From JAEZAF01 sp964395665 (GTDB lineage Bacteria > Chloroflexota > Anaerolineae > Aggregatilineales > Phototrophicaceae): a stretch of 64,000 nucleotides of DNA. Position numbers and translations under genes: made by a program. Positions 42,943-52,000 of this stretch are shown in pieces. The stretch spans positions 1-64,000 of the forward strand of contig CAYNDH010000002.1 of the NCBI GenBank assembly GCA_964395665.1, read 5' to 3'. The notes under the pieces are model-generated. The model saw only the letters and a program-made list of their open reading frames with translations, ran no database searches and was not told the DNA's origin. Position 1 is the stretch's first letter; each line of letters starts with the position of its first letter.

Positions 42943-45900
42943 TCACCTGCTCTGACGTTTCAGCATGGCCGCGCCGATGAACCCCGTAATCAACACCAGT
43001 GCAGCCGCTATCCCGACAATCACCCACTGAAGCGGCGATCCTTCACCGGTCGCGGGTAGGGCATTGGCGCGGATAAATCCGGCAACTGCACACCGTGGCC
43101 GGGTGATGGTTGAAGTCGTCAGGCAGGCACGGTTCGCGATCTGGGAACCGATGGCATCCGTCCGAAGCTGTCCGGTGATTGTGAGTGTCACGCGGTCACC
43201 GGCGGCCAGTGATGCCTGCTGATAACGGATGTCCTGACCGTCCACGACAATCTGACCGCTGCCACGTGTGACCACTGCATTCTCAATCGTTACCGCTTCC
43301 GGCATGGTATCGAAGACAGTCAGGCCGCTTACGGTGCGCGATGTTGGGTTGATGACGCCGATGGTATAAGTGATGTCCTGTCCGGGCGCGGCAAACGGCG
43401 GCTGGCTGGACTTGACGATATAGACATCATCCACACGGGTGCTGAACTGGTCGCTCCGCAGTGTTGTCTGGCCGGATACGATGTCCACACCTTCAGCGTC
43501 TACCTGAATATCCACGCGGAAGGATTCGTTATCCCCTAGTGTGCCGATATTACATGAGATCACACCGGCCTGTTCCCGGCACAGGGGCGAACCGGGCGAT
43601 GAGGATACGTAAATCACACCCGGACGCAGCGCTTCTTCAAGCACGACATTGGTCAGCACCTGACCGCCGTTCTGGATCTCGATGATCAGAGTATCGTTAT
43701 CGACCGGGTCCTTGTTGATCGTGATATCCTGTGTCGGGGTGATGGAAGGTTCAAGTGTAGGCACTAACGTCGGTGTGAGTGTTGGCGGCGGTGTCGGGCT
43801 GGCAGTCAGCGATGGTGTGAGACTGGGCGTCACCGTAAAGGTGGCCGTAAAAGTCGCGGTCAGTGTGGGCGTTAGCGTACTGGTGGCGGATGGTGTAAAC
43901 GTGGCTGTCTGCGACGGTGTGAGGGTGGGCGTCAGTGATGGCGTGAATGTACTGGTTGGTGTGACGCTGGCGGTAAACGTCGGTGTGAAGGTGCCTGTTG
44001 CGGTATGGGTAGCTGATGCCGTCAGCGATGGAGTGACTGACGGCGTCGATGTTGCAGGTAAGATGAGTGTCGGCGGGACTGGCGTGTTGGTTTCGACCGG
44101 GGGAACCGGTGTGTTAGTGGCCGTCTGCGTGACGATGATGTCGATCTCGGCAGTATCTGACAGCGAAATCACACCATTGGAAACCGTAACGGTCAGGGTG
44201 ACGGTGTAGGTTCCGGGTAAGGTAAACGTGTGATTCGGGTTCACGGCAGTGCTGATCGGTGAACCGTCATCGAAATCCCATTGATAGCTAACCGGTGTCG
44301 ATGCCGGTTGGACGATTGTCTGGTTGGTAAAACTGACGTTTAACGGCGCCTCTCCGGTGGTCGGCACGGCGGTAAAGGCGGCCTGTATGGTGATAATCTC
44401 CACCGGTGGCGAAAATTCTGAGGTGTTCCCGCTGCTGTCGGTCGCTGTGAAGGTCAGTACACGCGGTGCGATGCCGGTTGGCAGTGTCATCTGGAACTGA
44501 CCATTCGGCGTATCGGATGTGCCAATAAACAGATCACCTTCAATGCCGAGTGGGTTGGGTGATGCATTCGAGAAGGCTTCGATATGGAATGGCTCGCCGG
44601 TGCCGCCGTCCATCATGCCACCGACAAGTGTATTGTCACCGGTATCAATGGCGAGCAGGTTTGCGGGGTAATTCTGAAGGTTATTCGGCCCGGTATCGGC
44701 GTCACCTGCATCATTGGGGGTTGGACCATCACCGAGCAGGTCGATGCCCTCTCCGATATTATCGGTAATGCTGTTTTCGGAAATCGTATTCTGGACGGCG
44801 TTGTCCGTGATCACTACACCTGCTGCCTGATTGCCGGTGATCGTGTTCTGATCGATCTGATTGTTATTCGAGCTGTTATCGGAAATCGCGATACCGGATG
44901 CATTGTTATTCTGCACCGTGTTCGTGCTGATGATGTTGGCATTCGATCCCTGACGGACCAGAATACCGTTTTGCTGGTTGGTGCTGATGGTATTGCTGGC
45001 GATGGTATTGGCGGTGGTCGCTGCACCAGCAAGCTCAATACCGTTTCCCGCATTGGCTGTGATGGTATTCTGATTGGTGATGGTGTTGCTGGACGCGCCG
45101 TTCACGATGAAGATCCCACTGCCACCGTTCATCTGAATCACGTTGCTGTTGGTGATGGTGTTCCCCTGTACGCCATCCAGCAGGATGCCGACACTCGTAT
45201 TTGAAATGATGAAGTTGCCGTTGCCGATGACATTCGTATGGGCACCGTTGACCACCTGTACGCCGATGGTGTTGGGGAAGGCGGATGCCACGGTCAGGTC
45301 CACACCGATACGCGCTTCGATGATCTGATTGCGATGCGTCTGCGGGCCATTGATCTGCACGCCGGAGCCGGTATTGCCACTGATGACATTGGCGGTCAGG
45401 ATGTCTTCACCCGCGATGCCGATGATATTGTTATTGGCTCCGTTGGAGATCAGGATTCCATGCTGGCCGTTCGGCAGCGCGGAGCCAAAGTCTGGACGGA
45501 TGCCGATATTGGATGCGATTACGCGATTATTGCGGGTGTCATCGTCAGGGACTGGGGCATTCGTCCCACGGATTTCGATCCCGTTGAGGCCGTTGCTGCC
45601 AATCGTCAGACGATCTTCTGCTAAAGCGGTCACGACACCGATGAGGTTGTCATGTGCGCCGTCAGTGATCAGGATGCCGTTGGCGCTGTTGCCAAGGCCG
45701 GGATTAGATGCGATGTCGGTGCCGATGTACAGACCGCGCAGGGTGTTCGCCTCGGCGCTCGCCCCGTTGATGACAATGCCATTTTCCGGAAAGCTGACAA
45801 TTGCCAGATTTTGCAGGGTGTTACCGGCTGACTGAATGCTCAGGCCGCTGCCTGCACCGGGCGTGCCGGTCAGTGTGACGATCTGCACGCCGTTGATGAA

Positions 45901-46239
45901 GCCATCGATTGTGATGCCATCGGCAGTCAGTGGGGGCAGGGGAGTCAGTACCGTGATTGAGGTAATCCCTGCGGCAAAGGTGATGTTGGTCCCTGCGGCA
46001 CAGTCGGGATTGGCGGGTGTCCCGTTGGCAGTCAGAATCGCTTCGCGAAGCGTGCAAAAACCGTCTGTGACGATATTATCCAGCGGAGTGTTGACAAGAG
46101 GGGGAGCAGCCTGAAGTGTCTGACTGGACATCAGCAGGGCGATCAGCAGAATGAGGATGCTGACCACTGCGGGCCACGACATGGTCAGTCGTTGGAGTGG
46201 ATGTTGAGAAGCATGGCTCTGACGCACGTTTCCCCTCAC
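42943..46239 (-). CDS. Large LPATG-anchored beta-helix/PKD surface protein
   Basis: A 1098-residue protein. The signal peptide is at about residues 20-44. A CTLREAI-type motif (DGFCTLREAILTANGT) lies near 60. A long parallel beta-helix with repeats such as NTITNSNVIQ and NGILVRQGSN fills about 130-500. A PKD-like domain (WDFDDGSPISTAVNPNHTF) lies near 650-715, and a Thr/Pro-rich stalk at about 715-840. Two DUF11-like domains are at about 850-1045. The end is LPATGEG, then a hydrophobic helix and KRQSR, a classic sortase signal at residue 1061. It should be covalently attached to the cell surface. No sortase gene is in the window. The gene lies just after the pfa operon on the same strand. Confidence 0.85.
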   Translation of the reverse strand: MRGNVRQSHASQHPLQRLTMSWPAVVSILILLIALLMSSQTLQAAPPLVNTPLDNIVTDGFCTLREAILTANGTPANPDCAAGTNITFAAGITSITVLTPLPPLTADGITIDGFINGVQIVTLTGTPGAGSGLSIQSAGNTLQNLAIVSFPENGIVINGASAEANTLRGLYIGTDIASNPGLGNSANGILITDGAHDNLIGVVTALAEDRLTIGSNGLNGIEIRGTNAPVPDDDTRNNRVIASNIGIRPDFGSALPNGQHGILISNGANNNIIGIAGEDILTANVISGNTGSGVQINGPQTHRNQIIEARIGVDLTVASAFPNTIGVQVVNGAHTNVIGNGNFIISNTSVGILLDGVQGNTITNSNVIQMNGGSGIFIVNGASSNTITNQNTITANAGNGIELAGAATTANTIASNTISTNQQNGILVRQGSNANIISTNTVQNNNASGIAISDNSSNNNQIDQNTITGNQAAGVVITDNAVQNTISENSITDNIGEGIDLLGDGPTPNDAGDADTGPNNLQNYPANLLAIDTGDNTLVGGMMDGGTGEPFHIEAFSNASPNPLGIEGDLFIGTSDTPNGQFQMTLPTGIAPRVLTFTATDSSGNTSEFSPPVEIITIQAAFTAVPTTGEAPLNVSFTNQTIVQPASTPVSYQWDFDDGSPISTAVNPNHTFTLPGTYTVTLTVTVSNGVISLSDTAEIDIIVTQTATNTPVPPVETNTPVPPTLILPATSTPSVTPSLTASATHTATGTFTPTFTASVTPTSTFTPSLTPTLTPSQTATFTPSATSTLTPTLTATFTATFTVTPSLTPSLTASPTPPPTLTPTLVPTLEPSITPTQDITINKDPVDNDTLIIEIQNGGQVLTNVVLEEALRPGVIYVSSSPGSPLCREQAGVISCNIGTLGDNESFRVDIQVDAEGVDIVSGQTTLRSDQFSTRVDDVYIVKSSQPPFAAPGQDITYTIGVINPTSRTVSGLTVFDTMPEAVTIENAVVTRGSGQIVVDGQDIRYQQASLAAGDRVTLTITGQLRTDAIGSQIANRACLTTSTITRPRCAVAGFIRANALPATGEGSPLQWVIVGIAAALVLITGFIGAAMLKRQSR

Positions 46240-46296
46240 TTAGGGCGGTTGTTGGATCGTCAATGGCCTAAGTATAGACGAAACTCGCCAATTTCC

Positions 46297-47043
46297 CTAT
46301 GAAGGTTTTAGTTCGGACGGGTAAACGTGTGTGATGATTCTCAGTTTCAACTTACCATGTGGCATAGGGTCCCCGGCAGATGCTGATACAAATACTGCTA
46401 CTGCTGCCGTATAGTCTGTGTCGGATGTCAGCGGCTGGACAATCCAGGGGATGACCTTTCCCTGCTGATCGAGCGCGGTCATCGGCTCGGATGGCTGATC
46501 CCATTGGAGCTGATAGCGCAGCATGGCCTGAAAACCTTCACCTGTGGCTTTGACCAGCGCTTCCTTGCAGGTCCACAGGTGCAGCAGCAGGCGGTTTTGT
46601 TCATCGCCGCTCCACTGTTTCAGCCGATGCTGTTCTTCAGGCGTCAGGATGGTGGCTTCCATGCTGGCAAGCGCTGACATAGAGCGCTGCTGTTCCACAT
46701 CCACACCGACCGGCACGTCTGCAACCGCCAGCAGTGCCAGCCCGCCGCTGTGACTGAAGTTAAAGTGCAGGGGCATCCCTGTCAGATGCGGTTTTCCCTC
46801 AACAGTGTATTCAAAAAGCAGTTCTGCCGGGTTGATCTGTAATTGTGAGGCTAAAATCCGGCGCAGCGCCAGCCGTCCGGCGATAAAGCGCTGCCTCACC
46901 TGAGGGATTTTCAGGCGGTTTGCGCGTGCCAGTTCATCCGGGGAAAGCACTGCGGCGGCTTCACCCGGATCAATGGCATCCAGATGAACCCGCCACAGGG
47001 TGACAGACAGAATGTTTGCACCGCGTTCAGAGCGTTCGGTCAT
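46297..47043 (-). CDS. Sfp-type phosphopantetheinyl transferase
   Basis: A 248-residue 4'-phosphopantetheinyl transferase. It has the N-terminal FIAGRLALRRIL segment, the magnesium motif VPVGVDVEQQR and the catalytic WTCKEALVKATGEGF. It would charge the ACP domains of the upstream synthase with phosphopantetheine, a role played by PfaE in PUFA operons. The start at ATG 47043 overlaps the stop of the preceding gene (ATGA), so translational coupling is likely. A longer frame to 47181 exists but adds an unlike N-terminus. It is the last gene of the pfa operon. Confidence 0.92.
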   Translation of the reverse strand: MTERSERGANILSVTLWRVHLDAIDPGEAAAVLSPDELARANRLKIPQVRQRFIAGRLALRRILASQLQINPAELLFEYTVEGKPHLTGMPLHFNFSHSGGLALLAVADVPVGVDVEQQRSMSALASMEATILTPEEQHRLKQWSGDEQNRLLLHLWTCKEALVKATGEGFQAMLRYQLQWDQPSEPMTALDQQGKVIPWIVQPLTSDTDYTAAVAVFVSASAGDPMPHGKLKLRIITHVYPSELKPS

Positions 47044-47384
47044 CTGCGGCGCGATTTTGAATTCGAGTTTGATGCCTTCAGCAGCGCTGTGACCTGCCGG
47101 ACCAGCCATGAAAGAACCTGCTTCCATAACACGGGCTGCGGATCGTCTTCGCCGCGCACCCATGTTGATTTGATCAGCCATTCGCTGTTGGTCAGCGGCT
47201 TGGCGATCACATGGACCCTGCGTCCGTTCAGCGTGCGGATGAACTCGGTATCGCCGTCTTCTTCGATCTGTGTCCGGTCTGGATTGGCGAGTGTGTCCGC
47301 GATCATGGATTTCGTAATCCGACGCAGATGCATCCGCTCTTCGGCGTGCCGGGTATAGGTGATTTTGTTAACCCTTGCAGCCAT
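47040..47384 (-). CDS. DUF4258-type small protein in the pfa operon
   Basis: A 114-residue protein resembling the DUF4258 family (YTRHAEERMHLRRITKSMI and GRRVHVIAKPL). The C-terminal 25 residues are Ser/Lys/Arg-rich. It lies between pfaD and the PPTase gene, overlapping both by a few bases, so it is probably translated from the same mRNA. No role in lipid synthesis is known for DUF4258 proteins, some of which resemble nucleases or toxins. It may be a passenger gene or an accessory factor. Confidence 0.7.
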   Translation of the reverse strand: MAARVNKITYTRHAEERMHLRRITKSMIADTLANPDRTQIEEDGDTEFIRTLNGRRVHVIAKPLTNSEWLIKSTWVRGEDDPQPVLWKQVLSWLVRQVTALLKASNSNSKSRRR

Positions 47385-49036
47385 CAGGCATTCATCATCC
47401 CGGTTGAGATCGGCGTCCGTGGGATATAGGTGCTGTATTGCGGCGGGTAGATCAGCCCCTGTAAGCGCAGGCTCTGCATCCGGTACAGGTAGGCTGCGCC
47501 GCGCATGATCTGATGTGCGACATCGGCCACACGGCGATTTTCTGGCGCTTCCAGATAGGTCCCGGCAGCCCAGTTATTGAATGCGCCCATCGAAGGCCCG
47601 CACCAGATCTGATAATCCGCTTCACGGCCTTTTTCGCCGGTGTTGGACCAGCGCGAAGACAGCCCCAGATACCAGCGGAAGATCAGCGCCATCTTACGCT
47701 TGGGATTATCGGCGGCGCGGTGAATCTGATCCGGGTCGCGTTCCATGAAATAATTGACGGTATCGGCCCAGATGTCTTCCATCGGGCGCTTGAGCACCTG
47801 CTTTTCGAGCTTTTCGCGCTCATCTGTCGGGATCTGGTCGATGCTGTCGTACTGACGATACAGCTCATAGAGCCGTTGAGCGCGCATCGGGAACATCGTC
47901 CCGCGCTTGAGAAGCTGCACTTTAACGCCCATCTCAAACATATCAGCGGCAGGGGCCATCATCACATCGGCAATATCGGCCTGACTAAGCAGCTTTCTCG
48001 TGTGGGCTGATGCGCCTGCTTCAATACATGCCTGATTGATGGAGCCGGTGACGACATAGGCCGCGCCCATCATGAAGGCGGCCAGTGCGGACGCTGGGGT
48101 GCTGATGCCACCCGCCGCGCCGACTCGGACCGGTGTCTGGAACTGATACTGCGCCTGAATCTCGTCGCGCAGGCTGATCAGTGCAGGCAGGATGCTGACC
48201 AAAGGCCGGTTATCGGTATGCCCGCCGGAGTCGGCTTCGACGGTCACATCGTCGGCCACGGGAACCTGTCTGGCAAGTTCAGCCTGTTCGGGTGTGATCC
48301 AGCCGTTTTCAAGCAGGGTGTTCAGGAGGCGATCCGGTGCGGGTTCCATGAACTTTTTAGCGACTTCGCGGCGGGAGACCTTGGCAATCACCCGATTCGC
48401 GATCTGGATGCTGCCATCAGCCCCGCGTGACAGCCCAGCGACGCGGTAGCGCACGACGTGCGGAGTCAGGTCGATAAAGGCAGACGCTTCCACCACGCGG
48501 ATGCTGTACTGTAAAAACAGTTCAACAGCGCGGCGTTCCATTGCTTCTTCGCTGGGGCTGTGGATCAGGTTAAAGGCATATGGCCCATTGGGCAGCGCCG
48601 CCTGAATGCGCTGGATGGCTTCTTCCAACCGTGGGCCGACCACACCCGCCGCACCGAACGAACTCAGCAATTTTTCCTGCCCCATGGCTGTGACCAGTTC
48701 GACTGACGCAATCGCATTTGCCATTGCGCCCGCTGCGTAACTGTAACGCACACCGTAGTCACGGCGGAAGGTGGCATCACCAAGCTGTTCCGGGTCCAGT
48801 GGACCGGTCATCGCCGCCAGCGGCGTGGAGTCGGCATAGGCCGGGTCTGGCTGGCCTTCACTTGTCACGCCGATTCTGCCGTTGTAGCGGACAAAGTACA
48901 GCGGGCGCGAGAGGTCATTTAACAGGGCCTGAATGCGGTCCGGGTCAAACTGGAGCGTTTCGACTGGCCCATTCCAGCCGCGTCGTTCAACGGATACCGC
49001 CTGAAATTCGTCGCGTGTCGTCTGTGAGCTTGTCAT
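47384..49036 (-). CDS. pfaD: PfaD-type trans-acting enoyl reductase
   Basis: A 550-residue flavoprotein of the PfaD family, which reduces enoyl groups made by Pfa-type synthases. The PfaD N-terminus (GPLDPEQLGDATFRRDYGVRY) leads to the FMN barrel with NPD-like segments VRVGAAGGISTPASAL, AFMMGAAYVVTGSINQ and PMRAQRLYELY. It contains EADSGGHTDNRPLVSILPAL, a typical flavin-site stretch. The gene starts 12 bases after the synthase subunit stop and runs into the DUF4258 gene. Length matches known PfaD proteins. Confidence 0.93.
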   Translation of the reverse strand: MTSSQTTRDEFQAVSVERRGWNGPVETLQFDPDRIQALLNDLSRPLYFVRYNGRIGVTSEGQPDPAYADSTPLAAMTGPLDPEQLGDATFRRDYGVRYSYAAGAMANAIASVELVTAMGQEKLLSSFGAAGVVGPRLEEAIQRIQAALPNGPYAFNLIHSPSEEAMERRAVELFLQYSIRVVEASAFIDLTPHVVRYRVAGLSRGADGSIQIANRVIAKVSRREVAKKFMEPAPDRLLNTLLENGWITPEQAELARQVPVADDVTVEADSGGHTDNRPLVSILPALISLRDEIQAQYQFQTPVRVGAAGGISTPASALAAFMMGAAYVVTGSINQACIEAGASAHTRKLLSQADIADVMMAPAADMFEMGVKVQLLKRGTMFPMRAQRLYELYRQYDSIDQIPTDEREKLEKQVLKRPMEDIWADTVNYFMERDPDQIHRAADNPKRKMALIFRWYLGLSSRWSNTGEKGREADYQIWCGPSMGAFNNWAAGTYLEAPENRRVADVAHQIMRGAAYLYRMQSLRLQGLIYPPQYSTYIPRTPISTGMMNA

Positions 49037-49048
49037 GCGTTGTTATCC

Positions 49049-52000
49049 TTATTGATTGTCTGCGCCTTCGACAATCGCGACGGCGACCTGATTAAACTGG
49101 TAAATCCGCAGACTGCCTTTCCATAAGCTGGCATCGGCAATGATCGCCAGCCGGTTCCCCTGACGCTCAATGGATTTGATGCTGACTTCGACGTTGATCT
49201 CTTTACTGTCGGAGAGGACCTGTCCGCGATACTTCCAGATCATCTCATGATGTTCGACATGCCCGAAACGCGGGTTCGAGAAGGATTTGTGCAGGCCGGC
49301 TTCGATGGCATACGCCTGAATCGCCTGTGTGATCGTTTCCAGCCCCAGTGAACCGGGCATCACCGGGTCCTGATGGAAGTGACATTTGAAGAACCAGTCC
49401 GACGGCGTGACGGTGCTCGTCCCCCAGATGTAACCCAGCCCGTGCGCGCCGCCGTTGAAGACGATCTCGGCACGGTTGAGGAAAGCAAGCTGACCAAGAG
49501 GCAGTTCGATTGCGGACTGACCGGCAGGTGCGGCGGTTCTGCTGCCCGGAATAGCCGTCAGCAGGGCGTTGGGATTGGCTTCGTGCCATTTGGCTGGCGG
49601 CTTGCCCATATCCAGCCCTGCCTGACTGGAAAGCGCCTGTAATGTGAAATAGCCGAAGGTCGAATTGCCTGTGAAGAACGGCTGACCGTCGAGAATCATC
49701 TCGAAGCTGTACTTCTGGATGATGATCCCCTGCAGGGTGGTGGACGAAAGAAGCTGGACGCGGTTGGTCAGGGTGCGCCCACGCAGATCGACTTCGCGCA
49801 GCAGGTTGGCATTGCCATCGAGATTACGGAAGTAAAAGTCGATGTCGGGATAATCCAGCGTCGGCCCCATATACGCGGAGAGGAAGCCGCACGGCTGAAG
49901 TGCCATCTCCATCAGGACGGAGTAGGGCGTGAAGGGCGTGCTGTTATCGCGATAGAACCAGATGTCAGTTGGGACATCGTATTCCATGACCAGTGCGCTG
50001 CCGTTACGGGTAACGAGCCGTTCCGCTTCCAGTTCGACCACACGCGAGACGAACATCAGATCCGTGTTCGGGATGCGCGGCGCACGCTTGTTATCATAAA
50101 TGGCGTATTCCGGCCCGAAGCAGTTCGCGATCCGGCCCCGTGCGAATTCGTCGATGCGGAGGGTGTCGAAGATCGCGGGACGTTCCACAAAGCGGTTCGT
50201 GACAGGCGGGAAGATGTCATGCTTTACCGGCGCTGCTGGTACAGCAGGTGCTGTTGGTGCGGTGGCCTGTGATACTGCCGGGGCTGTCTGCCCGGATGAG
50301 CCAGACGCGGCAGTCTGCCTGATCTGCTGCTGAATATCTGCTTCAAAACTGCGGAGCGCATTCAGGCGGGCATCCGGTGAATTGTCCATGCGGGTTTCCG
50401 TTCGGGTTTCAGGATGTGATGCTGATACAGCGGTGGGTGTGACTATTACCGGGGCAGCCTCTGCTGCGGTGACGGTGCTGAAGCGGCGGCGGTTGGCTTC
50501 TGTCAGCACGACATCCGCGATACGTTCACCGCCGAGTGTGATGGTTTTGATCGAACCCTTGCCACGGGCTGGCACTTCTTCGACTGTCTTTGGGAACAGT
50601 ACCGACAGGTTCATCGGTACACGGTGTGATGCCAGCCGCGCCAGCATCTTGACAAGGCCGGTGTAATCATCGGCGCGCAGGGTGTCAACTGACACGGCCA
50701 GATGCTCCTGTTCACCCAGTGTTTCGTGAATCCAGCGGGTACAGGTGCTGCCGGGGCCAAGCTCGATGAAGATGCGCGCCCCTGCCTCATAAGCGCGATG
50801 CACCAGACGTGGGAAATCGACTGGCTTACAGATCATGCGTGCCATGCTGCGGGCGACGCTGTCTGATGTGAGTGTGACCGGTGCGTAGTCTGCTGCCGAG
50901 TAGAAGCTGACGTCAGCATAGGGGCTGACCGGGTTGTGATGGAGATGATAGAACGCCTCATACTCCGAGAGCATGGCGTCGTTATGGATCACGACTTCAA
51001 AAGGCGCTTTGATGCTGCTGGCCTGAAGGCGCTCAATGACGCGCTGGCAGGCCGCGCTGTCTCCGCCGATCACCGTCTCGTTTGGCGTGTTGATATGGGT
51101 GATATAAACACGGCTTTCCTGTTCGACAGCACGTGCTACCTCTGCTGGAGACGCCATCACGACATAGGATGCCCAGAAATTATCCGGTGTGCTCTCCGGC
51201 AGTGCCCACGCTTCGCGGATGGCCTGTTTAGGGCCGAACAGACGGGTCTGGAACAGGTCACCGTGGCGGAAGCGCTCGTTGGCCTCATCCGCGCCGTTCC
51301 ATACGCCCAGTGACCAGTACATGCTGCCTTCACCAAGGCTGTACCCGAAGGCTGTCTGCGGTTTGATGCCAAATGTGTCTTTCATCACGTGTGTGAACAG
51401 CACCGAGAACGTGGTGCCGGAACCCATCATCGAGATCGGGTCATCCTGAAGTGCAGCGCGGAAAGCCTTGATATCGGCCCGTTCTGGTGCATTGAGACTG
51501 CGCTGATACAGCGCTCGATCCGCCAGATTTGTAGCTGGATCGGCGGTCATCGTCAGCAGATACTCATAGGCATTCGGGAACAGATGCAGCCAGTCCTGTC
51601 CGAGACCGGGATAGGAATTGAATGCACCGGGATAGACAAAGGCGATCTGTCCGTTTTTGCCGATAGGGCGCGCCGTGAAGTAGCTTCCAGACGGAGTCTG
51701 CCATTCGCCATGCTGCTCGATTACACCCGACAGCGCAGACTTCGCGGCGGTGATTTCCTTATGCAGCGCATCATAATCTTTGGCGACCAGTGCCAGTACC
51801 AGCGCCTTGTTCTGATAGACATTGAAGGCACGGACCGCAATGGTTTCAAGCGGTGTGCCGTCGGACAGCGCGGTTTCGAGCTGGCCGAGCCGTCCCATGA
51901 GGCCGGGTTTTGTATCGGCATCAATCAGGATCAGCTTCGGTGTGCGCCGCTGGAGATAGCGCGGCTCCTGATTGTGGCTGGCTTCGGTCAGGATGACATG

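Noticed and set aside
43682..44209. Repeat blocks that might be taken for CRISPR
   Set aside because: They are degenerate Thr/Pro codon repeats without fixed repeat and spacer lengths, and no cas genes are present.
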